Assembly (NCBI GenBank): GCA_003158855.1
Contig: PMLJ01000018.1
Location: forward strand, 104,136-168,135
Direction: 5' to 3'
Origin: Acidimicrobiaceae bacterium
GTDB taxonomy: Bacteria; Actinomycetota; Acidimicrobiia; Acidimicrobiales; RAAP-2
DNA: 64,000 bases
Shown here: in pieces, positions 41,568 to 49,945 of the stretch
How the letters are laid out: each line of letters starts with the position of its first letter
Numbering within the stretch: position 1 is the first letter of the stretch
The notes under the pieces: model-generated
What the model was told of the DNA's origin: nothing
The model's database searches: none
What the model saw: only the letters and a program-made list of their open reading frames with translations
Made by a program: the position numbers and the translations under genes

Positions 41568-42229
41568 GCGCGGTGGCGCTGCCTCGAGTCTTTCTGGTCG
41601 ATGACCACGCGCTTATCCGGGCCGGAATTCGAGCCGAACTCGCGGGACACGTTGAAATCATCGGTGAAGCGGACCAGGTGCCGGCCGCGATCGAGATGAT
41701 CATCGAACGCTCGCCGGACGTCGTGCTCCTGGATGTTCATATGCCTGATGGCGGGGGACTCGCAGTGCTCGAGGGCGTCGTGAAAACGAACTCCGACGTG
41801 AAGTTCCTCGCCCTGTCGGTCTCTGACGCCGCAGAAGACGTCATCACGATCATTCGCGCTGGGGCTCGCGGATACGTGACGAAGAACATCGAAGGACCCG
41901 AACTCGTCGAGGCCATCATCCGCACCGCGGGCGGGGACGCGGTGTTTTCTCGGCGGCTGGCCGGATTCGTACTCGACGCCTTTTCGTCGAAGGACCTCCC
42001 GGGCGCAACCACGCCTCCGACACTCGACCCAGAACTCGATCAACTCACTCCGAGGGAAATCGAAGTCCTGCGCCTCATCGCGAGGGGCTATGCCTACAAG
42101 GAGATCGCGGTGCAACTGGACATCTCGATCAAGACGGTGGAGAGCCATGTTTCTGCGGTCCTGCGCAAGCTGCAACTCTCCAATCGCCATCAGCTCACGA
42201 ACTGGGCCGCCGAGAGGCGGTTGCTCTAG
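41564..42229 (+). CDS. NarL/LuxR-type response regulator
   Basis: A 221-residue regulator: REC domain (8-125) with D12/D13/D14-type acidic pocket in LVDDHALIRAGIR, phospho-acceptor D57 in VVLLDVHMPDGGG and the Thr/Ser and Lys switch residues further on, then a LuxR helix-turn-helix (about 155-215, LTPREIEVLRLIARGYAYKEIAVQLDISIKTVESHV). GTG start overlaps the kinase TGA. Predicted output of the LiaFSR-like system. Confidence 0.9.
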   Translation: MSAVALPRVFLVDDHALIRAGIRAELAGHVEIIGEADQVPAAIEMIIERSPDVVLLDVHMPDGGGLAVLEGVVKTNSDVKFLALSVSDAAEDVITIIRAGARGYVTKNIEGPELVEAIIRTAGGDAVFSRRLAGFVLDAFSSKDLPGATTPPTLDPELDQLTPREIEVLRLIARGYAYKEIAVQLDISIKTVESHVSAVLRKLQLSNRHQLTNWAAERRLL

Positions 42230-42769
42230 GAGCTGGGACGCGCCCTGTCACGGGGAATCTTCCAATCACCTCGTGAACCCCTCGAGATTCTGCAACGGAA
42301 TCGGACGTCGGGGAAGTAGTGCCGGTGGCTTCGGTCGATGCTGGCCAGGCCGCTCTTGATCTGAGACGGCAGTCACGTTGTTTCGTTGCGTCACCATCGG
42401 AGACGAGTGGTCGGCGGCAAGGGAACGTTCTCCGAGACCCTGAGCGCCAAGTTCTGCGAGACGGTCAATGTCGAGGGCGTCCCTCGTCTCTACACCGTGT
42501 ATTCCAACATTTCCGGCTCGGTGGGCCTGCTCGGGCTCCGCTTCACCAAAGGGGTCCACGCCCACGAATCCACGCTCGGCTGATCCCCGCATTTGAAGAC
42601 GACGACGCCGATCAACGAACATCAACGATCTGGTCGGCTGCATTCACGCGAATCCACTCCTCATCGGACTTCGACGCAAGGCCATTGCATTAAGGTTGAC
42701 CTGCGTCAATACTTGGTTTCAAGTGTTTGATATTTGGACCTTCCAATCTTTTTGCCAGGAGCGTCAAAC
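42230..42769. other. Intergenic region, possible debris
   Basis: A 540-nt gap. A plus-strand stretch (42400-42580) reads GTFSETLSAKFCETVNVEGVPRLYTVYSNISGSVGLLGLRFTKG in one frame with an early stop upstream; it looks protein-like but I do not recognise it. The last 60 nt before the next gene are more AT-rich and probably hold its promoter. Confidence 0.35.
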
Positions 42770-43846
42770 GTGACCACAACTACCGCAAAGATCATCGTGT
42801 GCGACGGTGACCAGACCGGCCAGGAGCTTCTCATCGAGGCGCTTCGCGCAATGACGCCCGAGATCCTCGGGGTTCCCCTCGAATTCGTTCACTACGACCT
42901 CTCGCTGGAGAAGCGCCGTGCGACGGATAACGACATAGTCCGAGAGGCCGCGGCGGCGATGGTCGAGACCGGACTCGGCCTCAAGGCCGCCACGGTGACG
43001 CCTCCGGAGATGCGCGGCGTTGGCTCGCCTAACCGACTGCTCCGCGAAGGCATCGGGGGCTCGGTGATCGTGCGGACGGGGCGCCGTATTCCCGGGGTTG
43101 CGCCGGTGGTGGGGACGAACAAGCCGATCATCGTGATCCGCATGGCCGTGGGTGACGCCTACGGAGCCGACGAAGGCCGCGAGGGCGTCGCCGGCGATTT
43201 CACCGAGGTCGCATGGCGCACCGAGCGCATCGAACGCTCGACGTGCCGCTTCGTCTCGGAGTACGCCTTCAAGGCGGCGTCGCAGATCGACGGCATGGTC
43301 TACGGCGGCCCGAAGTGGACCGTGTCGCCCACCTACGAGGGAATGCTCAAGGAAGAGATGGATGCCGCCGCCGCGCGCTACCCCGGCGTGGCGTACCGAC
43401 CCACCCTGATCGATGCCACCTACGCGGGGCTGCTCACCGACGTGCACGAGCAGGCGCTCGTGATTCCCGCCCTCAATCGCGACGGCGACTGCCTGAGCGA
43501 CCTCGTGCTCGCGATGTTCGGCTCGATCGCGGGCGCCGAGTCGGTGCTGATGTCACTCGACGAGAATCTCCACCCCCAGGTGGCAATGGCCGAGGCGCCC
43601 CACGGCACGGCGCCGACCCTCGAAGGCAAGAACGTGGCGAACCCCATGGCGATGCTGCTCGCCGAGGCGGCGCTGCTCGACCAGGCGGCGCTGCACCTCG
43701 ACTACCCCGCGTACCGGGTGGCGGCGGAACGACTTCGTTCGGCGACCCTCGCGGGCGCCGCGGCCGGAGTGCGAACCTTCGACCTCGGAGGCGAAGCGAC
43801 GACGAGTGGCGTCGTTGACGACGTCATTGCCCGTCTGAAGGCCTAA
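42770..43846 (+). CDS. Isocitrate/isopropylmalate dehydrogenase family protein
   Basis: A 358-residue beta-decarboxylating dehydrogenase. The GTG at 42770 has CAGGAG upstream. Landmarks are SPNRLLREGIGG around 85-96, RTGRRIPG, the catalytic Tyr/Lys region (YAFKAASQIDGMVYGGPKWTVSPTYEGML), the metal Asp cluster in LSDLVLAMFGSIAGAESV, and the NAD-site HGTAPTLEGKNVANPMAM. Family is certain; whether it acts on isocitrate, isopropylmalate, tartrate or another 2-hydroxyacid cannot be told. No leuCD or TCA gene is adjacent. Confidence 0.85.
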   Translation: MTTTTAKIIVCDGDQTGQELLIEALRAMTPEILGVPLEFVHYDLSLEKRRATDNDIVREAAAAMVETGLGLKAATVTPPEMRGVGSPNRLLREGIGGSVIVRTGRRIPGVAPVVGTNKPIIVIRMAVGDAYGADEGREGVAGDFTEVAWRTERIERSTCRFVSEYAFKAASQIDGMVYGGPKWTVSPTYEGMLKEEMDAAAARYPGVAYRPTLIDATYAGLLTDVHEQALVIPALNRDGDCLSDLVLAMFGSIAGAESVLMSLDENLHPQVAMAEAPHGTAPTLEGKNVANPMAMLLAEAALLDQAALHLDYPAYRVAAERLRSATLAGAAAGVRTFDLGGEATTSGVVDDVIARLKA

Positions 43847-45777
43847 GGCATCACGATCTCGAAGCCGAATTCGAACGTGTCGAGGCACTCAACGAACTCG
43901 TGGAGCAGCGCCACGTCGCCTTCGACGTGAAAGCCGCCGCCGTTCATCAGTTGCTCCAGGCTCCTCGATCCTGATCCCAACGCCGCGAACTCCTCGATGG
44001 TCGTCTCGATCTCCAGTGCTGCGTCGGAGTTCCGCGCGCCATGACGGGCGTGGATGACGCCGTGTCGAACACCGAACGTCCATGCATCGTTCTCCCGATT
44101 CCTGACAACGACGTTCGCATCGAAGTTCAATGCGGCGGCGCGCGGACCGTTGAGGCGAACACCCAGTAGGTCGATGAGCAGTTCGAAGGTCATTGACTTC
44201 ACGAGTCCCGCGCCGAGAGCGTTCCCACCCAGACCCTTCAGTTGCGTACCATTCGATCGAAGCTCCAATGCGCCGGTCAGGTAGAAGTCGCGCCACGGAC
44301 CCGACTCGCTCTGGTAGCCCAGCTGCTCCAGGGCGTCCGCCTGGAACAGGCGCGCCGTCTCGTTCTGGGGCTCGGCGAAGACGACGTGGTTCACCACTTC
44401 GACGACCCACCGATAGTCGCCGGCGTCGAAGTACTTCTGAGCCTTTTGGAGCACCGCCTCGGCGCCGCCCATGAACTCGACGTACCGTTTCGCCGCCTCG
44501 ACCGGTGGATGGGGCCAAAGGTGGGCCGGGTTGCCGTCAAACCAACCGAGGTAACGCTGGTAGACCGCCTTGGAATTGTGCGAGACGGTCCCGTAGTAGC
44601 CGTGGTTGAAGAACTCGTCCTCGAGCCCCGCCGGCAACGCCAGCTGTTCGGCGATCTCGTTCGCGGTGAAGCCGAGGTTGGCGAGGCGAAGCGTCTGGTC
44701 GTGCACGTACCGGTACGCGTCACGCTGGCTCGCGAGGAAGCGTGTGATCGCCTCATCACCCCAGCGCGGCCAGTGGTGACTCGCGAACACCACGTCGGTG
44801 CCGGCTCCGTAGAGCTCCAGTGATTCGTCGATGTACTTGCTCCAGAGCAACGCGTCGCGAATCTGGGCGCCGCGCAGGGTGTAGACGTTGTGCTGGTTGG
44901 ACGTGCAGTTCTCCGCCATGCAGAGCGCGCGCATCTCGGGAAAGAAGATGTTCATCTCCGCGGGCGCCTCGGTGCCCGGGGTGATCTGAAAGACCATCCG
45001 CACGCCGTCAATCACCAGTTCGGTCCCGGTCGTTTCAATCTCAATGTTCGGGGCCGCCAACCCGACGCTCGGAAGCGCGGGAAGGCCCTTGCCCAGTCCG
45101 GTATCGACGTGACCCTGGGCGTCGTGGGCGAGCAACGCGCCGTACATGTACGTGGCGCGACGAAGCATCGCCGTACCGGCGAGCACGTTCTCGCTTATCG
45201 CGGCTTCGAGGAAGCCGGCCGGAGCGATCAACTTGACGTCGCCGGACGTGATCTCCTCTTCGCTCAGCAGCCCATGGACCCCGCCGAAATGGTCGGTGTG
45301 GCTGTGCGTGTAGACCACCGCGCGAATCGGGCGCGCGCCGACGTGCTCGTCGATCAGCGCCAGCGCGGCGCTGGCCGTCTCCTCGGCGGTCAGCGGATCG
45401 ATGACAATCCATCCCGTCTCGCCCGCGATGAACGTGACGTTGGAGATGTCCATCCCTCGGACCTGGTAGATCGACGGCGCCACTTCGAAGAGCCCGGCGA
45501 TGTTGTTCAGCCGGCTCTGGCGCCAGAGGCTCGGGTTCACCGTCGTCGGCGGATTCTCCTTGAGCACGGGGTCGTCGAGGAACGCGTAGCTGTCGAGGTC
45601 CCACACCGCGTGACCGAAACGCCCCGGCACCTGACGAGGCGCTCCCGGGGCGATGCGACCGCGCTCGGCGATCTCGAAATCGTCGTTGGAGCCAGATGCG
45701 ATCTTCTGGCGAACGTCCGTCTGTCGGGCCTCGGTAACGCCGCTCGCCGGCTTGCGCTCTGGTGTCAATTCGGCCAC
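43843..45777 (-). CDS. Alkylsulfatase, SdsA1/BDS1-like (MBL fold plus SCP2-like domain)
   Basis: A 644-residue enzyme. The MBL domain (about 90-390) has the zinc motif THSHTDHFGG (H158, H160, D162, H163 from the GTG start), MAENCTSNQHNVYT and ASHHWPRWG. A helical dimer domain follows (about 400-520), then an SCP2-like sterol-carrier domain (530-644). These three parts in this order are those of secondary alkyl and dodecyl sulfatases. GTG 45777 is chosen because GAGGAGG lies 7 nt upstream. It would release sulfate from alkyl sulfates. Convergent overlap with the dehydrogenase by 4 nt. Confidence 0.9.
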   Translation of the reverse strand: MAELTPERKPASGVTEARQTDVRQKIASGSNDDFEIAERGRIAPGAPRQVPGRFGHAVWDLDSYAFLDDPVLKENPPTTVNPSLWRQSRLNNIAGLFEVAPSIYQVRGMDISNVTFIAGETGWIVIDPLTAEETASAALALIDEHVGARPIRAVVYTHSHTDHFGGVHGLLSEEEITSGDVKLIAPAGFLEAAISENVLAGTAMLRRATYMYGALLAHDAQGHVDTGLGKGLPALPSVGLAAPNIEIETTGTELVIDGVRMVFQITPGTEAPAEMNIFFPEMRALCMAENCTSNQHNVYTLRGAQIRDALLWSKYIDESLELYGAGTDVVFASHHWPRWGDEAITRFLASQRDAYRYVHDQTLRLANLGFTANEIAEQLALPAGLEDEFFNHGYYGTVSHNSKAVYQRYLGWFDGNPAHLWPHPPVEAAKRYVEFMGGAEAVLQKAQKYFDAGDYRWVVEVVNHVVFAEPQNETARLFQADALEQLGYQSESGPWRDFYLTGALELRSNGTQLKGLGGNALGAGLVKSMTFELLIDLLGVRLNGPRAAALNFDANVVVRNRENDAWTFGVRHGVIHARHGARNSDAALEIETTIEEFAALGSGSRSLEQLMNGGGFHVEGDVALLHEFVECLDTFEFGFEIVMP

Positions 45778-45979
45778 GGCCGTACCTCCTCGGTGCACCT
45801 CACTGGGTCATGGCAACTCTAACCACGACCCCTCAGAATCCCGGTTCGATCGGCTCCGCATCGCCCGGGTTCGCGCCAGCCTTGGCCAAGGTAAAGAGAA
45901 GGTGAAATTTGAAACAAAAGTGGACTAATTACGGGACCTTTCAAGGAAGAGTCCCCGTCGCGCTTGCTAGAAGTGAAGC

Positions 45980-47140
45980 GTGCACAATTCATTTGTTCTC
46001 GTCTTTGTCGTCCTGATCGCCATCGGATTCGATTTCACCAACGGTTTTCACGACACCGCCAACGCCGTTGCTCCAACGGTGGCGACCGGGGCATTGAAGC
46101 CAAGGACTGCGGTGATCTTGAGTAGCGTCCTCAACCTCGTGGGCGCATTTCTCTCGTTGAAGGTCGCCGCCACCATTGCGAGCGGAATCGTCAGCCAGAC
46201 CAGTATTATCCTGCCCGTCGTTTTCGGCGGGCTCGCGGGTGCCATCGCTTGGAACGTCACCACGTGGTATTTCGGAATCCCCTCCTCGTCAAGCCACGCG
46301 CTCATCGGCGGGGTCGTTGGAGCCATGATGGCCCATGCGGGCGGAAGCGCCGTGCTGTGGAGCGGCATCGTTGGAAAGGTTCTGGCTCCGGCCGTTGCGG
46401 CGCCGGTAATCGCGCTCGTCATCGCGGCGGTCGCCACGTCCCTGGCGCGATACCTCACGAGGAATGTCGACAACGGCACCAAGTCGCTCGGCATGCGCGT
46501 CGGCCAGATTGGTTCGACGTCACTACTCTCAATCGCCCACGGCACGAACGACGCGCAGAAGACCATGGGCGTGATCACGCTGGCCCTCATCGCCAATGGC
46601 ACGATCGGCGCAAACAGTTCGACGCCCAAATGGGTGGTGGTGATCTGCGGACTTTCAATCGCCGCGGGAACGTTCATTGGCGGGTGGCGCATCATCCGCA
46701 CGATGGGACAGGGCTTCACCAAGCTCAGCCCCACCCAAGGTTTCGCCGCCCAGATGACGTCGTCCGTGGTCATCCTTTCGGCGAGCCACTTCGGGATGCC
46801 GCTTTCGACCACGCACGTGGCGACCGGCTCGATTCTCGGCTCGGGAGTCGGCACGAAGAAGCGCACAGTCCGCTGGACCTTGGCCAGGGACGTGGCCATC
46901 GCCTGGGTGGTCACCTTGCCCGCCGCCGCGATCTGCGGCGCGCTGTCCTTCTACGTGGAGCGCCTGTTCGGCGCTTCGCTCGGCGTCGTTGTGATGTCCG
47001 TGGCCCTCGTCGCCTACTGCACGGTCATCTTCCTGCTCTCGCGCAAGAACAAGATCACCGCCGACAACGTCAACGACCGATGGGGTGAGCACGGCGAGGC
47101 GTTCGAGAAGACCACCGGGGCCGTCAGCGTCGGGGCTTGA
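45980..47140 (+). CDS. pit: PiT-family inorganic phosphate transporter
   Basis: A 386-residue membrane protein with the two PiT signatures: GFDFTNGFHDTANAVAPTVAT (15-35) and SIAHGTNDAQKTMGV (188-202), plus WNVTTWYFGIPSSSSHALIGG and SHFGMPLSTTHVATG. It imports phosphate driven by H+. It is followed 4 nt later by a small two-helix protein, a common pairing. TAGAAG lies 6 nt before the GTG, a weak -10 at the leaderless distance. Confidence 0.93.
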   Translation: MHNSFVLVFVVLIAIGFDFTNGFHDTANAVAPTVATGALKPRTAVILSSVLNLVGAFLSLKVAATIASGIVSQTSIILPVVFGGLAGAIAWNVTTWYFGIPSSSSHALIGGVVGAMMAHAGGSAVLWSGIVGKVLAPAVAAPVIALVIAAVATSLARYLTRNVDNGTKSLGMRVGQIGSTSLLSIAHGTNDAQKTMGVITLALIANGTIGANSSTPKWVVVICGLSIAAGTFIGGWRIIRTMGQGFTKLSPTQGFAAQMTSSVVILSASHFGMPLSTTHVATGSILGSGVGTKKRTVRWTLARDVAIAWVVTLPAAAICGALSFYVERLFGASLGVVVMSVALVAYCTVIFLLSRKNKITADNVNDRWGEHGEAFEKTTGAVSVGA

Positions 47141-47144
47141 AAAG

Positions 47145-47393
47145 ATGACCGCACCTACCCCTCCTACCCCGCTCATCAACTGGCACGCGCTCGCCCAGGT
47201 CCTCGCGACGAGCGTGGGCCTCGGCATTGGTCTCGTCGTGGTCTTCTCCGTGGGCGTATACTCGCTGTCGGTCTTTCGTCGCCCGGACGCCGCCGCCGCG
47301 TTGCGCAGCATCAACGCGGTGTTGATTTCGCTTATTACTCTCGTCATCCTCGCTACCGGCGTGTGGGGCTTCTACCTCATCGTCCATAAGTAG
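47145..47393 (+). CDS. Small two-helix membrane protein downstream of pit
   Basis: An 82-residue protein with two hydrophobic helices (about 15-40 and 55-80) separated by a basic loop (FRRPDAAAALR). ATG 47145 comes 4 nt after the pit stop, so it is co-transcribed. Small proteins of this kind are frequent after actinobacterial pit genes; role unknown, perhaps a transporter accessory. Confidence 0.75.
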   Translation: MTAPTPPTPLINWHALAQVLATSVGLGIGLVVVFSVGVYSLSVFRRPDAAAALRSINAVLISLITLVILATGVWGFYLIVHK

Positions 47394-47740
47394 CCGAGCT
47401 GCCCCGCATGCACGGCATTGTCCCGTGTGTTGGTTCGTGACACGCGACGAACGCTCGGCGAAGCGCTTCAGGTTGGACGGCGTGAACTCCGATGTTCCGA
47501 ACGCCTCAAGCAGGTGGCCGTTCGGCGAATCGAGCAGCATCACCACGACGTTGCGAGGCGGGGTCATGAGCGCCGGCAACACCATCAAGATGAAACCCTA
47601 GAACACCGTGCTGAAGATCGAGGCGGGTGAAAAGATTCAATCTACCCGGAGGGACTTCCAGAAGCCCTCCGACACCTTCTTCGCCGACCTGCAGGCCAAA
47701 TTCACTTGATGCCGTACCGCGGCTCAAGTACTTTTGGCCG
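47394..47740. other. Gap with an interrupted frame
   Basis: A plus-strand frame reads TRDERSAKRFRLDGVNSDVPNASSRWPFGESSSITTTLRGG..NTIKMKP, a TAG (47599-47601), then NTVLKIEAGEKIQSTRRDFQKPSDTFFADLQAKFT and a TGA. It may be a decayed gene; I do not recognise it. A TTGATG (47706-47711) and TACTTT (47729-47734) with 17 nt between them form a good promoter for the next gene. Confidence 0.35.
47706..47734 (+). promoter_or_regulatory. Promoter of the VOC gene at 47741
   Basis: TTGATG and TACTTT are separated by 17 nt, and the TACTTT ends 6 nt before the ATG at 47741. This is the clearest -35/-10 pair among the leaderless starts in the window. Confidence 0.6.
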
Positions 47741-48121
47741 ATGACCCTTCCCCGTTTCCAACTCGCCGCGCTCGACTGTCCCGACCCTTTGGCGCTGGCA
47801 GATTTCTACCCGCAACTCACCGGCCTCGCGATTGAGCCACTCGGTGACTTCTCGCCCGAGGATGTGGATTGGATTGAGTTGTTGAACGGCGGTCAACCAA
47901 CGCTGGCGTTTCAAAAGATCGACTCCTACGTGGCCCCCACGTGGCCCGATGGGCCTCTGCCCCAACAGCTGCATCTGGACTTCGTCATCGATGACCTTGA
48001 TCGTGGTGAGGAACACGTCCTCGCCCTCGGCGCCACGAAGCCCGATTTCCAGCCGGGTGAGACCTTTCGGGTCTACCTCGATCCGGTGGGGCACCCTTTC
48101 TGCCTGGTGCTTCGCAACTAG
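47741..48121 (+). CDS. VOC-family (glyoxalase-like) protein
   Basis: A 126-residue protein: FQLAALDCPDPLALADFYPQLTGL, then WIELLNGGQPTLAFQ, then PQQLHLDFVIDDLDRGEEHVLALGATKPDF and ending PVGHPFCLVLRN. This is the actinobacterial glyoxalase-like branch with His in QLHLDF and Asp/Glu positions kept in part. Function unknown. Leaderless start at ATG 47741. Confidence 0.87.
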   Translation: MTLPRFQLAALDCPDPLALADFYPQLTGLAIEPLGDFSPEDVDWIELLNGGQPTLAFQKIDSYVAPTWPDGPLPQQLHLDFVIDDLDRGEEHVLALGATKPDFQPGETFRVYLDPVGHPFCLVLRN

Positions 48122-48385
48122 TCGCCGCTGAACGAGAACACGGCCACGCTGAGAGTGCTCGGAACTTGGAAGTGCTCGCGCCGTACCCGCTCGAAGGCAT
48201 TTCCTGCCAGTCATCGCGGGGACTCCCGACGAATCGACTTCCAAACTGGCGACGCCGGCGCCGTGGAAATGGCATCTATCTACCTGGGAAGGAGAACAAC
48301 CCCGACGATTCTCTTCGGAGATGGCTCGATCCTCACCAGGGCCAGAGAAGTGGAGTCTGATCGCGACACTCGGCATTGCCAGACC
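48122..48385. other. Intergenic, nothing clear
   Basis: A 264-nt gap between convergent genes. No recognisable gene and no strong hairpin. Confidence 0.4.
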
Positions 48386-49212
48386 TCAGCCAACGCTGAG
48401 CAGGGCGATCCCAACCACCACCAGGGCCGCCGGGGGGACGATTCGTCGCAGCTTTCCCTCCCGGAAGATCACGACGCCAATCAGCGCGGCCCAGAGAACG
48501 CCCGTCTCTCGAAGCGCGCTCACTACGCCGAGCGGCGCTCGAAGCTGGGCCCAGAGAATGGTGACGTAGCCCACCATTGAAAGGACACCACCACTCATGC
48601 CGATGACTGCCTTGCGGGCGCCGGGCCACCAGCCACGGTGCTGGCGCGCCACGACCCCTACGAGCCACGCGGTGGACTGCAAGGCAAAGAGGGTGGCTCC
48701 GTAGCGAAGGGCGCTGTGGCTCGCCCGCACGCCCAGACCGTCGACGACGGTGTAGATCGCGATCGCGACGCCGGTCGCCATCGCCCAGACGATCCCGCGC
48801 GGATGACCAACTCCTGCGCCGCAAGGGCGATGATGCCGACAACGACGCCGACGATGCCGAGAAGCCCCCTGGCGCTCAGGTGCTCGTTCGCGAATACCAG
48901 TCCCGCGACCGAGACGAGCAGTGGCGCGATGCCGCGCGCGATTGGATAGGACTGGGAGAAGTCGGTGCGTCGGTACGCGCCCATGAGGAAAAGTTCGTAG
49001 CCCACGTGGCACGCGATCGAGGAAAACAAGTAGACCAGCGCCCCGGATCTCGGAAGGCCAATGAAGGGCCACGCGATCCAGCACACACTCGCCACGCCCA
49101 GATTGAGCAAGGCAAAGCTCACGAACTGGTCGTGCAGGCTTTTCGCCATTGCGTTCCACATCGCGTGGACCAGCCCGGCGCCCAGCACCACCAGGACGAC
49201 CGTTGTGCTCAT
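48386..49212 (-). pseudogene. EamA-family transporter with a single frameshift
   Basis: From ATG 49212 the first frame encodes the N-terminal EamA repeat ending VGIIALAAQELVIRAG. The second frame carries GIVWAMATGVAIAIYTVVDGLGVRASH through to ALIGVVIFREGKLRRIVPPAALVVVGIALL. They join near 48795-48803 in a GC run (GCGCGGG), one base short. The total length is 827 nt, so one added base gives a normal 275-residue protein. Nothing else is damaged; a sequence error is quite possible. Confidence 0.8.
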
Positions 49213-49371
49213 GCGTCGCGCTCCGTCTCGTGAGAGGATGACGGCGCGACGAGCACAGCATCCATCCTACGAGTCGGGTTATTTTGCCTGTTTTGCAGCG
49301 CTCGAAGTGGCATCGCCACAGCGGATAGACTTACAATTCGCGTCTCGAGGTATCAACTTCGAGAACACCGA

Positions 49372-49446
49372 GGACCTGTGGTGCAGCTCGGAGTGCACGC
49401 CGCCCTGTCAAGGCGGAGGTCGCGGGTTCAAATCCCGTCAGGTCCG
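49372..49446 (+). tRNA. tRNA-Asp (GTC)
   Basis: Cloverleaf: acceptor GGACCTG/CAGGTCC, D-stem GTGC/GCAC, anticodon stem CCGCC/GGCGG with loop CTGTCAA (anticodon GTC at 49407-49409), T-arm GCGGG-TTCAAAT-CCCGT, discriminator G. CCA is not encoded. Followed after 28 nt by tRNA-Phe. Confidence 0.95.
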
Positions 49447-49474
49447 CTCGACACCCGAAAGGGTGACGAGGTTA

Positions 49475-49550
49475 GGTCGAGTAGCTCAGTTGGTAGAGCG
49501 CGCGCCTGAAAAGCGTGAGGTCACCGGATCGACGCCGGTCTCGACCACCA
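49475..49550 (+). tRNA. tRNA-Phe (GAA)
   Basis: Cloverleaf: acceptor GGTCGAG/CTCGACC, D-stem GCTC/GAGC, anticodon stem CGCGC/GCGTG with loop CTGAAAA (anticodon GAA at 49508-49510), T-stem ACCGG/CCGGT, discriminator A, CCA encoded at 49548-49550. The T-loop is ATCGACG, with A instead of the near-universal T at position 54. Confidence 0.93.
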
Positions 49551-49592
49551 TCGCGGTTGTCTCTTGGAAATTCTTTCCGGGGACGACCCTCT

Positions 49593-49880
49593 TCATTCTC
49601 GCGAGGCCCCGACCGGGCGCACGCGAACCCTGTCGTGGTGCGAACTCGCGGTGGGCTGCCACCGGCCCGCGAGCACCAGGTTGCGCCTCAGCCCACGCAG
49701 GATGATTTCGTGCTCCCCGATCTTCCGGCTCACGAGTCCGAGCGGTTCGATGCGAGCGACGACGTTCGAGCCGCGGCACCGCTCGACCAGATATGCGCTC
49801 ACGAGGTTTCGGTGCCTTCGCGTAGGCGCCACCGACCGGTAGAAGTATCGATCAACCACGTCACACTCTTCAAGGGCCAT
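49593..49880 (-). CDS. Hypothetical protein
   Basis: A 95-codon frame, MALEECDVVDRYFYRSVAPTRRH... then RIEPLGLVSRKIGEHEIILRGLRRNLVLAGRW. Third codon positions are mostly G or C as in real genes here and the sequence reads like a folded domain, but I recognise no family. It fills an otherwise empty gap after the tRNAs. Confidence 0.4.
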   Translation of the reverse strand: MALEECDVVDRYFYRSVAPTRRHRNLVSAYLVERCRGSNVVARIEPLGLVSRKIGEHEIILRGLRRNLVLAGRWQPTASSHHDRVRVRPVGASRE

Positions 49881-49945
49881 TGACGAAAACTACCGACGAG
49901 GTGTGACGCCCTCTTCATGGCACAATGCTCAGGGGGTTTGAGTCC

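Noticed and set aside
45799..45979. Possible PHO box upstream of pit
   Set aside because: GGTGAAATTTGAAAC gives only a weak match to known PhoP repeats, with no clear second half-site.
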